Below are positions 23,505-34,600 of a DNA stretch of 64,000 nucleotides, in pieces. The stretch comes from Pollenia angustigena (taxonomy: Eukaryota > Arthropoda > Insecta > Diptera > Polleniidae). The translations under genes were made by a program, and so were the position numbers. The stretch lies in NCBI GenBank assembly GCA_930367215.1, contig OV884059.1, positions 73,875,393 to 73,939,392 of the forward strand, read 5' to 3'. Within the stretch, counting starts at the first letter, position 1. Every line of letters begins with the position of its first letter. Under the pieces are notes generated by a model, which was not told the DNA's origin, searched no databases, and worked only from the letters and a program-made list of their open reading frames with translations.

Positions 23505-23810
23505 TGAAAGGGGTATAGTATTCTGCGGAATTTGTGGACAGTGCAGTATTTTACATCACCCAAAACAAGACTGTTGTTAGCAAATACTTTACTTCTTCCT
23601 ACAATTCTCTTTACATCGGAGATCTTTTCTGAATGTAACTTCAAAGACTTTATGAGGCTTAAAACTACTTTTTATAACGTTGTACGCTATATTTATGGTC
23701 TAAACCAATTTTATCACGTATCTCAATACTCTTGTCGTGCGGTCACCAAAATTGTAGAACCAAACAAACAATTTGTAGATTTTTCACCTAAGTATCATAA
23801 AAATGATAAT
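23505..23810 (+). pseudogene. jockey-like reverse transcriptase relic, 3' piece
   Basis: The frame from 23532 reads NLWTVQYF, TRLLLANTLLLPTILF and SEIFSECNF, then YIYGLNQFYHVSQYS. This is the conserved segment after the polymerase thumb in jockey-clade elements. It continues where the piece at 17985-19488 stops, so both are parts of one old insertion. The end near 23810 is ragged, with no poly(A) tail seen. Confidence 0.75.
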
Positions 23811-23819
23811 GTATATTGA

Positions 23820-24457
23820 TTTGTAAAATTTTTAAAAATTGGAATAAATGATATTTTAAATTTTGCTTAAATTTTGCCATTTCAAACACTGTTTTAATTG
23901 ATTTAATTAAAAAAAAAATTTTAACAAAAAATCTGTTATTTTCAATTACCTCGGTAATTAAACTAAATAGAAATTATTTTATAAGTTTATTCTTATTCGA
24001 CCATTTCATTCTAACATAAAAGTAGAAATTAATTAAGCTCGAGGTCATCGAGGATAAATAAAAAATAATTAAAAAAGCAATCGAATTGAGCAAACTGTTA
24101 ATCAAAGTATGTATTCCTTACAGCGAAAAATTTATCAGTAGTTTTTTTTATCAATTAAAACAATTTTTTAAAAGTATTTCAATTTAATGAATGTGATAAT
24201 GGAATCAATTATTTTTTATGTTGAAAGAAAATTAAAAATAAAATTTTGATTTGATTAACATTTTAGTTGTTTTGAAATAAATTTTACATTAAAATATAAA
24301 TTAAATAACAAAAAATGTTTATTGATTTTTTCGTTTAAAATAAAAAAATTTAAACTTGTAGCGTTGTTGTTGGGAATTGTCAAAACCTGGGCTATTTTTA
24401 ATTAAATCAATTATCACATTTTTTGAAAATGTATAATGGAAATTATAAATTATAGTC
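23820..24457. other. AT-rich spacer
   Basis: No open frame and no paired ends seen. Confidence 0.5.
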
Positions 24458-25245
24458 AACTAGCTGGCCCGGCAAACATTGTTTTGCCACATAACTTATT
24501 TCTTTCAGATTTAACAGTGTCTGCTAGCCAAATTTTAAGAAAAAATTATAGGCTATAGTTCTTTCCCGATGTAACACTATTTGCCTGCCAAATTTCAAGA
24601 AAATTAATTGATTAATTAAGGAGATAGAGGGAGGGGGAGCTTTTACCCCTCTTGCTCTATTTCACGCCCTAAATAATAAAAACTATAGGCTATAGTTCTT
24701 TCCAACTGTAGAACTATTTGCCTGCGAAATTTCAAAATAATCGGGTGGTTAGTTACGAAGATTTAGGTAGGGGGTGCTTTTAGCCCTCTTACCCTATTTT
24801 ACACCCTATTCTCTTTCAAATGTTACATTGTCTGCATGCCAAATTTTAAGAAAGCCGGTTGATTAGCTTAGAGGATTGGGGAGTGGGAGCTTTTACCCCT
24901 ATTGCAATATTTTGTGCCCTCTAGCGATATAAAATATACTCTACGACCTATTTTCATACCTAACATATACACATACAAAATTTCATAAAAATCGGTCAAG
25001 CCGTTTCGGAGGCGTTCAAAATGGAGGGCATTTTGTTGATATTTGTATGTGAATATGAATACATGTTTCGGAAAGCAGTGTTCACTAAAAGGGGTAAAAC
25101 TCAAGAACCAAATACACATTTGAAGACCGTTGATACATAAAAACCTTGGTATTGACGTCACCTTCCACGTGAACTTTGCAGAAACAAAATTACAGAGAAC
25201 ATCAATTACTAACACAATGCAACTTATTTTTATATATATTTATTA
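24458..25245 (+). mobile_element. family B repeat, copy 2
   Basis: It starts CAACTAGCTGGCCCGGCAAA, contains the same TTTCAGAT and GGGGGAGCTTTTACCCCTCT phrases as copies 1 and 3, then CGGTCAAGCCGTTTCGGAGG, and ends in the AACACAATGCAACTTATTTT tract followed by TATATATATTTA. The minus-strand open frame at 24868-25215 recurs in part in copy 3 only because the repeat does. Confidence 0.7.
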
Positions 25246-25309
25246 ATTTCGGATTTTATGGTTACAAGTTGTAACTTACATCTAACATTATTTAATTTTT
25301 GATCAAGCC

Positions 25310-25811
25310 ATTTTTACTATTACTTGAAACACGTCTTAAATTTGGGCGTCCAATTTAGTTTCGTTAGGGTAAAATTCTCACCGAAAGACTTTTGTAATGA
25401 TCTTTCGAGAATTAACCTCAGGTCACATATAAAGCCGCCTTTCAAAAACCACTTTACTAGCGTCCTCCAAGTCGTTCATTGTTAACCTAGCTCCACAAAA
25501 ATGATCCGTTAGGTGTCAAATCGATGGTTACTGTTGCCGAATGATACCTAACGTCATTTTATTAAAACCAAATCTCGCCTTAATCAATGTCATCCATATT
25601 TTTTAACAAATAATCATTGATCATGGTGCGTTAAGGATCTCCATTGACCGTAATGCGTGATCTGGCTTAATTTTTGATAAAATTAAGAAGAAATAAGGAC
25701 GTCTGTCGGGTCTGTTGTGCATTGGTCTGACTTCATATGCGGCAATTTGGTTGTTAAAAAATCCGTTAGGGGAAAAATTAGCCTCATCGCTGAACACAAT
25801 TTTGCGATAAA
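25310..25811 (-). pseudogene. mariner-like transposase relic
   Basis: The minus strand reads RKIVFSDEANFSPNGFFNNQ (about 25810-25750), the block around the first catalytic aspartate, then PMHNRPDRRP. After a frame change come a TVNGD motif and MINDYLLKNMDDID (about 25620-25580). Further on, SFGENFTLTKLNWTP (about 25405-25360) corresponds weakly to the FGE-x-x-I-SR-x-x-x-x-NWPP stretch before the third aspartate. Stops and frameshifts are frequent. The 5' end is cut by the family A repeat that starts at 25812. Confidence 0.65.
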
Positions 25812-26765
25812 AACAAGTAAGAAAGTATAGTCGGTCAAGCCCGACCATATAATACCCTACACCACAGTATTTAAAAACACATCATGCTTATGGTGTCCAT
25901 ATAAATATGAATTTATCTATGTTTATAAACTTCATTAAAATCGGTTTGAAAGTTTGTGAGAAGCAGAAATTATCCCCTACCTCCCGTTGTGGTCCTATTT
26001 TTTGAAAAACTGCATACCTTTTGTGTCCATATAGATATGGTTCTATCTATGTTTTTAATTTCATTAAAATCGGTTTGAGAGGCTGAAATCGCCCCTATCT
26101 CCCCTCGTGGTCCTATTTTTTTAAAAAATGCATATCTTTTGTGTCCATATAGATATGGTTTTATCTATGTTTTAAATTTCATTAAAATCGGTTTGATAGT
26201 TTCTGAGAGGAAGAAATTTCCCCCTATCTTTCCTGGTGGTCCTACGATTCCGCCCACTTTTAATAGGCTTAGTCCTTGTAGCAATAAGAACCTATGTCCC
26301 AAATTTTATCAAATTATCTCCAATTATCTTGCGCACAAGGTTACATGGACAGCTAGCCAGCCAGCCGGACGGACATCGTTAGTTCGACTCAGAAAGTGAT
26401 TCTGAGTCGATCAGTATACTTTAAGGTGGGTCTAGGACATTGGTGTCCAGCCCATACCACAATTGTGGAAATAAATTCACACACATTCTTCACACGCATT
26501 CTTACGCTATTTCATTTAGTCCACGAGAGTACACAATTCAGTCGTCGATTACCAAGCGACGAGTACACATGCGGCGGATGCTTACATATTTTTTGTATTT
26601 TTATGAAGAACATTTGTCTCTTTATTCACTAATACTAATAAAAAACAATACAAACACAATTTAAATTTTGGACGTCACTGGTCTAGGACCAATATTTTAA
26701 GGCGTTACACACATCAGCACAAATGCATAATACCCTCTCCACTATTGTGGTGTGGGTATAAAAAT
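25812..26765 (+). mobile_element. family A dispersed repeat, longest copy
   Basis: It starts AACAAGTAAGAAAGTATAGT, followed by the hairpin GTCGGTCAAGCCCGAC and TACCCTACACCACAG. It ends CACTATTGTGGTGTGGGTAT at about 26760. It holds three degenerate internal units with GTGTCCATATAGATATGG. A 243-bp hAT-like MITE interrupts it at 26438-26680. Confidence 0.7.
26438..26680. mobile_element. small hAT-like MITE inside family A
   Basis: Exact 8-bp duplication GTCTAGGA at 26430-26437 and 26681-26688. Ends CATTGGTGTCCA and, on the other strand, CAGTGACGTCCA, 9 of 12 identical. The surrounding family A text is continuous once this segment and one duplication copy are ignored. Frames across it are not real genes. 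Confidence 0.75.
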
Positions 26766-28373
26766 CGATAACTGATTTTCAAAGTAAATTTGGTAGCGCA
26801 AATCTATTTGCTTGACAGCTAACACGTTCGTAAGTTCTATCGGTCTTAAAAAACACTCTTTATAATAAGTTAATTATAAAATATTCCTAACAAGTTTTAT
26901 TAAGTTCATTGACTTTTAGCAAATATTGCAGACTCAAAGGCGATGGCGTCAACGATCTTATTTGCTTTAAGTATCAACAGCTAAAATCAAGCGAGTAGCT
27001 GTCAATATAGACAGTTAAGGATTTAAATTTAGATTCTGATCACTTTTCTTTATGGATACCTTTCTAGTCACAGATAGATTTACGACAGCTAATTATATAT
27101 TTTTTTTAATTTTTTAGAACATGTATAATTGATTTTCAGAATTGTCTTAAACATTTTTCAACATATTTACCTGTCTTTCTGTTTATAAACATTCTTTTTT
27201 TTTAATTTATTAATATATTTACTTTTCTCTTTTTTTAGGTAAACATCACTATTCGTTTTTGGTTTAAAGGTAACAGTAATAAGATTTTGATTTAGAAAAT
27301 TGTACAACTCGTAAAACTACTTAAAATTATAAATATTTTAAATCAGTCTTTTCAGCTCAGTCTTAAAATAATTCCGTCCCCCTCTCCCCCCTCCGAAATT
27401 TTCCATTTGCATTAGAAGATTTTTACTAAATCTCTAAAACATATGCAAACGCAAATGATAAAAATAATCCATGTGACACTACAAATGGCGTATGGCTGAC
27501 TACTTTCCAACTCAGCTGTTAAACATTTGTCACCTTGTGTCAGAAAAAATGCCCCTAATTTAACGACAACCCACCCGACCAGTAGTCAGCCAGTCGCACT
27601 TAGTCAGTTTTCCAAACTGTGTGCGTGTTTGTGTGATAAAGTGTGTACATACTTCAATTTTGTTTTCAAATTAAGTTGAAAGAAATTTCAAATTTCCAAA
27701 TTGTCACTAAATGAAAGTACCAACGCTAAGTTGTGGTTTCTTTTCATATAATTATTATTATTTATTTTTTTTATAATATATATATTTTGGAGTCAAGTTA
27801 AGGTGAACCCTTTCAAGCCAATAAAAGAAAAACAAACAAGATCAGTTTCTTTAAAAAGTGTGCAGCCGAAAAGTCGACAGCCACTGTCTCACCTCTAAGC
27901 TACTTTTGATAGAAAGTTTTTTTTTAAGGTTGGCTAAAGCAGGGGATCTCAATATTTTTTTTTGTGCAACCTAAACCTTTTAAATTTATTTTGCCAATTA
28001 AAGTTCTGTTCAGATCGATCGTTTCATTTTTTTAAACTTTAACTGACGTGATCCAGAACAGAATTAAAAAAAACTAAACCTTAATTGAACCAGAAAAGGA
28101 TTCTGATCGCCGACTTTTCATTGTGAAAATATCTTACATGCATAAGCACTGCGTTGCACGCAAATTTTCAACAGTTTTCGTAATAAAATATTTGAGTAAC
28201 TGCACTAGATTTTTTCAAGAACAAAATGTGACTTTTTACAAAAACCAATAAGAAATTTATCTTAGTGAAGCAGTTTTCTATAGAACTGCAGCTTTATATT
28301 TTTATTAATTAAAAAAAATTGCTTTTTTGCCACCAAAATCCCTCTGTTTGGCGTTTTGAATCGTTAAAGTTTA
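26766..28373. other. AT-rich spacer with a possible promoter
   Basis: No open frame of note. The stretch 27540-27720 is less AT-rich and is described separately. Confidence 0.45.
27590..27720 (+). promoter_or_regulatory. weak candidate for a fly transcription start region
   Basis: AGTCAGTTTTCC near 27602 resembles an insect initiator (TCAGTY). It is followed by GTGTGCGTGTTTGTGTG and AAGTGTGTACATAC text typical of fly 5' leaders. There is no TATA box at the right distance and no coding exon follows, so this is only a hint. Confidence 0.15.
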
Positions 28374-28464
28374 GGGGCCAAATTACGGCATTCGTTATCG
28401 ATCGAAATTCCCATTGAAATTGTATTGTAATTTCGATCGATATCGAATACCGTAATTTGGCCCC
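28374..28464. mobile_element. short foldback with TATCGAT stems
   Basis: Arms GGGGCCAAATTACGGCATTC and, inverted, GGGGCCAAATTACGGTATTC continue through TTATCGATCGAAATT. The whole is a 91-bp near-perfect hairpin. A diverged copy lies at 45125-45209. Confidence 0.8.
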
Positions 28465-29000
28465 TGCATGCCACCATTTGGGAACAACCATTTGGTCTAG
28501 TGAATATGATGATCTTGTTTTATTTTATATTTTTATTTGGCTCTATTTTAGACATTTTTCGTTAGCTTTTTTTAATTTTTTGTCTTTATTGCTTAAACAA
28601 ATGTTAAATTGCTTTTTTAACAACACACATTTTTAAATATAAGTCACTTTTTGTTACCATGTATACTTTTTTTATTGATATATTGTCTTTTAAGTTTTTT
28701 TACTGAAAGTTTTTGTTATACATTTTTTTTTATTAAAATTGGCTTAAAGTGGGCCCCATTAAGTTAAAATGTGTCACTGTACTTCTTGTTATTTAAAAAA
28801 GAAAAAAGTTTTGAACTTGACAAATGATCTTTTAAAAATTGTTTGCAACTGAGGCTGTTAGTCATGGATAAAGATCTTAAATGACAACAGTAGCGATGCG
28901 CTACTATGTTAAAGCATTTGACTAAAAATTCATTGCAGGACAAAAAATAGGCAAAAGATTAAACTATATTTTCTATTCCTGAGGCCTGGGCCCTTATTCT

Positions 29001-29216
29001 GGCAGTCGTGATCGAGTACTTTCTCGATTCCAAAGCAATTTAATATCTTATTATTTCAGTTAATACTGAACGAATCGGAATTATTTTTTCAGTGTTGTAA
29101 AGCATGATTTTGAGTTTCACAATACTGAAAAAATAATTTCGATTCGTTCAGTATCGACTGAAAGCATTATAAATAAAATTGCTTTCGAATCGAGAAAGTA
29201 CTCGATCACGACTGCC
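29001..29216. mobile_element. foldback MITE, 216 bp
   Basis: Arms start GGCAGTCGTGATCGAGTACT and pair through almost the whole length (inner arms contain ACTGAACGAATCG and CGATTCGTTCAGT). TTCT flanks both ends (28997-29000 and 29217-29220). No coding. Confidence 0.75.
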
Positions 29217-29501
29217 TTCTGGCCTAATTCTTTAGGCCCCTGTTTATTTTTCAATGTGAAATTTTATTTTTTTGTTGCACTAAGGCGGCTTTTTTTTTAA
29301 TGAATTTGAGTTTAATGAAAAGCGGTTCCATTTGTTTTCGACTTTTCAGGAAAATTTGGTTATCAAAATTATAATTATTCTCTAAAAGATATGACGCTGA
29401 TGTGGTTTCCAGTTGTGTACCTTTTTAAATTATTAATAAAAGGTATCAATTGTAAATGGTTGGCCAATACGGGCGAATACGGGGAAAAGATCTTTTATTA
29501 T

Positions 29502-29628
29502 CAGCCCAATTATGAATAAAATTTCCCCGGGAGTTTTCTTCCTTTCCCATTTTTCCCATGTTTATTCAATTGTAAAAATGGGAAAATTATAAAAAACCCC
29601 CGGTGAACTTTTATTCATAATTGGGCTG
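29502..29628. mobile_element. foldback MITE with CAGCCC ends
   Basis: Ends CAGCCCAATTATGAATAAAA and, on the other strand, CAGCCCAATTATGAATAAAA: identical over 20 bp. Flanked by TAT on each side. Inner arms carry a TTTCCC/GGGAAA dyad. Confidence 0.75.
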
Positions 29629-29649
29629 TATACCTTTGTTTAAATCCGG

Positions 29650-30046
29650 ACGTAGATCCAATATTTCAAACTATATATGTATAGCTAAATTAAGTGCTAT
29701 TCCTAAGCTGTTTGAAAAATCGTGACTGATATTATATCGCATCAAGTATCTTCCCTGCTATCACCATTCCAACATGGATTTAGAAAACGACTTTTGGAAT
29801 TTACAACTTCAGTGATATCCTCTTACTATTCTGGCATGCAAACTGATACATACCATTTATTCAGATTTGTGTGAAGCATTTGATAGAATAAATCATGACG
29901 TTCTTATGTACAAGTTGGAAAAAATCAGGCTCTCTCCTATACTTTTTTTTCCATATAATGATCTTGCTGGGTATTAAACGAGAAAACTAGGCAACTTTAA
30001 GACCATCGCCAGTAAACCCCTTAAAATTTGCGAAGTGCACCATAAA
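29650..30046 (+). pseudogene. jockey-like reverse transcriptase fragment
   Basis: The text reads SAIPKLFEK (about 29695), then after frame changes LSPFQHGFRKRL (about 29757-29792) and LEFTTSV, then YSDLCEAFDRINHDVL (about 29858-29905) with the catalytic-region F-D-R-I-N-H, and MYKLEKI. This order fits fingers to palm of a jockey-clade polymerase. The YADD region is absent, and the segment is cut off at about 30046 by a family A fragment. Frameshifts occur throughout. Confidence 0.75.
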
Positions 30047-30080
30047 ACGTGGGCTTGGCCGGCTACACTTTCTTACTTGT
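30047..30080 (-). repeat. end fragment of a family A repeat
   Basis: On the minus strand this reads CAAGTAAGAAAGTGTAGCCG followed by GCCAAGCCCAC, the family A start. Only the terminus is kept. Confidence 0.6.
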
Positions 30081-30516
30081 TTATTTTGCTTTCTTAGGAT
30101 GCAAAGCTTAAATATATGGCAAGTAAATTGAGACAGATAAGTCTGGATTTCGGTTTATTTTCAATCTGGAGTCTGTACTTTTTGATACAATCTCTTTAAC
30201 TCTGAATTTAATGCTGTTTAAGAGAGGCAACAAAAACAACAAGCAGGAGATTGAAGTGATTCAAATTAGGACTAGGCCATTTGTAGCTCATAACTGTCTG
30301 GAACATGTCATTCATTTCCTAAAATTTATCTCGTTAATACACACAACTAAGTGGCAAATATGTCAAAGGCTTAAATCTACGGTCTGAACCAGAGCCATTT
30401 TCAAATCCTAAAAATTTGAAAACTTGGCTGCCCATTAAATGAAGTGCAAAATTAAGAGAAAGCTTCTTTGGAAAGCACCAAATCCAAAAACCAAAAAATC
30501 ACGATTATCGTACTAT
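30081..30516. other. spacer without a recognised gene
   Basis: No long open frame. The sequence may continue an old repeat but I cannot place it. Confidence 0.4.
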
Positions 30517-30524
30517 GTGCTGTA

Positions 30525-31995
30525 CAGTGTTACCGTCGGATATTTTAAAAAAGTACCAAAAAAAGGGGATTTCTACAAAAAAAGTGGCACCAAAAAGGGG
30601 ATTTAAAAAAAAATGTGCACATCTTTTAAAATTAAAATAAGTACAGCACATTATGTATTTTTGACTTTTTTTCTATTTATTATAATTTTAAATGGTATAA
30701 AAACATAACAAAAAACATTGTATATTAATTATATACACTAAAAACAATTGATCGTTTTACAATTGACATACATACTTACTTACAAATAGCTCATTTGTTG
30801 TAAAAACTAAAATAAATATTTTGTAAATTTTGTTCTCGAGAAGTTGTTTTTATAAAATATTTACTTTTATGTTTTGGTAATTCAAAAACGTTAAACTTGT
30901 TTTCTGCCAAACATGTGTTTTGGATAATTACATTGTTGCAGCAAATAGAAGATATTTATGTAAAAATTTTTTAATATATTTCTTGTACTTTTCCTTCTGA
31001 ATACATTTTCTTTGATTAATTAAAGACATTGTATTAAAGACATGTCTACCTGCATTTAAAAACTGTTTACAAATTTATATGCCCATTCCACCCGATTCTC
31101 ATGTTTTTGGAATGCTTTAGCCGAAGTTTTCTCCCACCACGTCACATTTATCAGATACACCAATTACTGTAATTTCGGAAGATGATTTGTACCACAATTA
31201 GTAATAAAAAACCATAGTTTTATAATTTTATTCTACTGACTGTACTTACAAAAGTTGTAGGCCAGGCCCACGATGTCGACAAGAATATTTCTTACGTATA
31301 TTTGTATTGATTAAAGCTAGCTTAGTTAAAACACGCTCAGCAAAAGAACTATTGTGTAACAATGTAAAAATATGAGAGATCAATTTGTACAAGTTTGAAT
31401 ATATATACAGGTATACTCATTAAATCTATTTTTCAATGTTCCAATTTCATGCCAAAAATCTTCAGCATTCGAAATTTTAAATAAGTGTTCATAATTTGCG
31501 TCATTTACTTTACTCTCTAAAAGTTTTAATTCATGTAAAAATGCATCTGGGTCAGTTATAATATCTTTAAACTCTGAAACTAATTCGAAATAGTTTATAT
31601 CTTCATTAGACACTATAAATAATGGGTCCAAATACTTCAATATATTGAGCTTGTTGTTTTTTATATCAATTCTTTCAACAATTTTTGGTAAAAACAACAG
31701 TTTGGTTTCTGCTTCACGAACAATATATATATATATATGCGAGATATCTTTACCTCAACCGATTATCAGCTAACCACGCATGATTTTAATATATTAAAAA
31801 AGTTTTACTTATATTAAAGCTGGGATAAAACAGAAAGAAAAAAAGTATCTTTTCCTAACGGAAAAAGTATCAAAAAAGTGGCAAGAATCACAAAAAGTAC
31901 CACATTTGGGTGCATTTTGTAAAAGTGGCCCAATAGTATCCAAGCAGTCGAAAAAGTGGCAAAATGCCACTTTAGTGGCACCAACGGTAACGCTG
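30525..31995 (-). mobile_element. hAT transposon with decayed transposase
   Basis: Ends CAGTGTTACCGTCGG and, on the other strand, CAGCGTTACCGTTGG. Exact 8-bp duplication GTGCTGTA at 30517-30524 and 31996-32003. Subterminal zones carry AAAAGTGGCA/AAAAGTACCA motifs in both arms. A transposase relic sits on the minus strand at 31250-31697. Length is 1,471 bp, about half of a full hAT element, so most of the coding region has been deleted. Confidence 0.88.
31250..31697 (-). pseudogene. C-terminal part of a hAT transposase
   Basis: The open part (31380-31697) reads LNILKYLDP, SNAEDFWHEIGTLKN. After a frame change HNSSFAERVLTKLALINTNI follows (about 31355-31295), which corresponds to the hAT dimerisation helix (S-S-A-x-x-ERVFS-x-x-x-x-IKT). 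Upstream catalytic domains are missing. The frameshift lies between the two blocks. Confidence 0.7.
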
Positions 31996-32022
31996 GTGCT
32001 GTATCTAAAACAGCGGTCATCA

Positions 32023-32026
<4 letters not shown>

Positions 32027-32055
<29 letters not shown>
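32027..32055. repeat. (GA)n microsatellite
   Basis: About 14 uninterrupted GA units inside the hAT MITE. Confidence 0.95.
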
Positions 32056-32057
<2 letters not shown>

Positions 32058-32127
32058 AAAAATGTGTATGTAGTGGTGATTGCAAAGAGAGGAAAATAAA
32101 TTAACTCGTTTGAGACATTTACTATAT

Positions 32128-32386
32128 CCCAGTAAAAACTTCGCCTACAAAATAATGTGTTGAGTAATCAGAAAAACATAAGAGCACTACTTACAATTCT
32201 ACTGAAAGAACCAATGAATTTAACAAGGGATGTCCCAAAATGAACGCATTAAAAAGTAAGTCATTATTTTTTTACCTGCATACATCCAGAAAAAAGTAGT
32301 TATAGATGTAGTTATAGAAGAAAGCTACAAAATAATGAGTTAAAGAAGCTATTCATTTTGAAAAAGTAGGCGAAGTTTTTACTGGG
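32128..32386 (+). mobile_element. CCCAGT MITE, copy 1
   Basis: Ends CCCAGTAAAAACTTCGCCTA in inverted orientation at each side. Near-identical internal text occurs at 58633-59048, and in reverse at 42699-42923. No clean duplication here; the copy at 42699 has TA on both sides. Confidence 0.8.
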
Positions 32387-34118
32387 ATGTTTTGTTCTTG
32401 TTTTTTAAAATTATTGCTTTTTACAATTGTTTCGTTAGCCTTCGTGTTGTGTGTGTGTGAAATTCACGAAAAGTGCTCGGCCCCCGGGGGGAAAGCGTGA
32501 TGATCGCTGATCTAAAAAAAAAATGGTTCAGTAAAGATGGCTCTTTATAACTCTCAGGCAAATTGAGCTAATTATATGTGTATATCTGTGGCATTTTGAC
32601 CAAACATCTTAAGTCGAGATAAGATAGCAAAAAAGTTAAAAAAAAAACGAGGTGAAAAAATCATTTTTATTAAATAACTAGCTGGCCCGGCAAACGTTGT
32701 TTGGCCACATAACTTATTTCTTTCATATTTAACAGTGTCTGCATACCAAATTTTAAGAAAAAATTATTGGCTTTAGTTCATTTCAAGAAAATTAATTGAT
32801 TAGTTAATAAGATAGAGGGAGGGGGAGCTTTTACCCCTCTTGTCCTTTTTAATGTCCTGTCCTCTTTCCGATGTTACAGTGTATGCATGCCAAATTTAAA
32901 AAAAACCGGTTGATTAGTTAAGAAGATAGAGAGAGGGGGAGCTTTAAGCCCTCTTGCTCTATTTCACGTCCTTAATAATAAAAACTATAGGCTATAGTTC
33001 TTTCCAACTGTAACACTATTTGCCTGCGAAATTTCATAAAAAAAAATCGGTTTATTAGTTACGAACATATAGGGAGGGGGAGCTTTTAGCCCTCTTACCC
33101 TATTTCACACCCTATTCCCTATTCTCTTTCAGATGTTACATTGTCTGTATGCCACTTGATTAGTTTAGAAGATTGGGGAGTGGGAGCTTTTACCCCTATT
33201 GCAATATTTTGCGCCCTCTAGCGATATAAAATATACTCTACAACCTGTTCTCATACCTAACAAATACACAAACAAAATTTCATAAAAATCGGTCAAGCCG
33301 TTTCGGAGGAGTTCAAAACTGTTGATATTTGTAAGGGAATATAAATACATGTTTCGGAATGAATGCAAAGTTCACTGAAATGGCTATAACTCATGAAGAT
33401 TTGAAAACCATTGATACATAAAAACCTTGGTATTGACGTCACCTTCCACGAACTTTACAGAAACAAAATCGGTTCACGAATTTCAGAGAACATCAATTAC
33501 TAACACAATGCAACTTATTTTTATATATGTACAGTATTATTCGGATATAAGAACATCTCATATTTGAACAAAACGCTTATGAGAAACATTTTCAAAAACA
33601 CCATGCCTTTTTTGCGATTTTTCTAACAAAAAAGGTTTCATATAAGAAAAACGCTTATAAGAAAAAAACTGATAAAAGAACATTTTTCTTAAACACCAAA
33701 ATCACAAAATGTATAAAAAAAGAATTTATATACGAAACTTCCAACGGCAACACAGAATTTATGTACAACTCTGGACAACTCTGTTTTCTGACAGTTTTAC
33801 AACAAGAACAAAGTTTTTTTTTTTTACTTTTAAGCAGCTGTCAAAAAAGTAGAATCTGTGTAGTTATACGTAGTAAGTTACATGCACAAAAGCGTAGATG
33901 CCTTGAGGCGAAAAGTAGGTTTACTTTCTACTTTTGTTAACGTCACAAGCAGCGCTCGAACAAATCAGCTGATTTTGACAAATTAAATTTTATTTTTACT
34001 TGTGCTGCTGCTGCATAGCAAGTAAGGTTATAAAAGCATGCGCTGCGTGGAGGCGAAAAGCGTATTATGTACCTCCAGCTTTAGTTTTAGATGAGCGAGC
34101 TGGTACTCATGAGAAGCT

Positions 34119-34260
34119 TTGTGTTTTTTGTCAATAAAAACAAAAGTTAAAATTTTAAAAGAAATACAAAACGGTATAAAAAGAAGCGAAATTGCAAAAA
34201 AATATAATATTGGACTTTCAACGTTATCTAAAATAGTGAAAAACTCAAAAGAAATAGACA
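34119..34260 (+). pseudogene. CENP-B/Pipsqueak-type helix-turn-helix of a Tigger transposase
   Basis: The frame reads LSIKTKVKILKEIQNG, KRSEIAKKYNIGLSTLSKIV, which fits the N-terminal helix-turn-helix shared by Tigger/pogo transposases and CENP-B (pattern L-x-x-K-x-x-IL-x-x-IE-x-G, then S-x-IAK-x-x-x-I-x-x-STLS-x-I). A stop lies just upstream in frame. After about 45 residues the sequence runs into the nested foldback, so the second DNA-binding domain and the DDE domain are missing. Confidence 0.8.
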
Positions 34261-34288
34261 ATAATTATTTAAAAGTTAGAAACGTTAA

Positions 34289-34430
34289 CATGGGGTCTTC
34301 ACCTGACAACTTTTTGTCATACCAAACGTCAAAGTCCATATAAAAAAAACTTTAACATTTTTGTCAGCGTTTTTTTTTTATATGAAGTTTGACGTTTATT
34401 TAAAAAAAATTGTCAGGTGATGACACTATG
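34289..34430. mobile_element. foldback nested in the Tigger element
   Basis: Arms TCACCTGACAACTTTTTGTC and, inverted, TCACCTGACAATTTTTTTTA continue through the CAAACGTCAAAGT/CAAACTTCATATA region. The hairpin is about 140 bp. Confidence 0.75.
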
Positions 34431-34600
34431 TAACAAAAAAAGAGACAGAAAACCAAAATATGAAAGTCTTATGGCCATAGCTACTTATATAAGAAATACG
34501 TTTCTTATATGAAATAGTTGTATATAAGAAAGAAACGCTTATAAGAAACTTTTTTCCTGGATTTTTTAAGTTTCTTATATCCGATAATACTGTATATAGA

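Larger units (their letters stand above)
19489..23512. mobile_element. composite insertion inside jockey relic
   Basis: CCCTTTCAGACCTGACG at 19489 and, on the other strand from 23512, CCCTTTCAGACGTTGAT form short inverted ends exactly where the reverse transcriptase reading stops and resumes. I see no clear target duplication. Contents: family B, a hAT copy, a mariner remnant and a foldback. It may be one transposon loaded with later insertions or several side by side. Confidence 0.45.
32011..32509. mobile_element. hAT MITE adjoining the previous hAT element
   Basis: Ends CAGCGGTCATCACAAAG and, on the other strand, CAGCGATCATCACGCTT. Exact 8-bp duplication ATCTAAAA at 32003-32010 and 32510-32517. 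The first duplication shares base 32003 with the duplication of the neighbouring hAT. Contains a GA microsatellite and a CCCAGT-type MITE. Confidence 0.85.
33532..34592 (+). mobile_element. Tigger/pogo-like transposon, internally deleted
   Basis: Ends CAGTATTATTCGGATATAAG and, on the other strand, CAGTATTATCGGATATAAGA. TA flanks both (33530-33531 and 34593-34594). Subterminal zones repeat CGCTTATAAGAAA. Only the N-terminal DNA-binding part of a transposase remains (34119-34260); the catalytic domain is absent. A 140-bp foldback is nested at 34289-34430. Confidence 0.85.
32677..34600 (+). mobile_element. family B repeat, copy 3, interrupted by a Tigger element
   Basis: It begins AACTAGCTGGCCCGGCAAAC and ends CAATGCAACTTATTTTTATA at about 33525, like copy 2. 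The Tigger-like element at 33532-34592 splits the terminal TATATA tract. The last bases TATATAGAT resume at 34593. Confidence 0.7.

Noticed and set aside
24868..25215. 115-codon minus-strand frame that recurs at 33165
   Set aside because: The recurrence is explained by family B being repeated. The frame is antisense to the repeat and is not preserved in copy 1.
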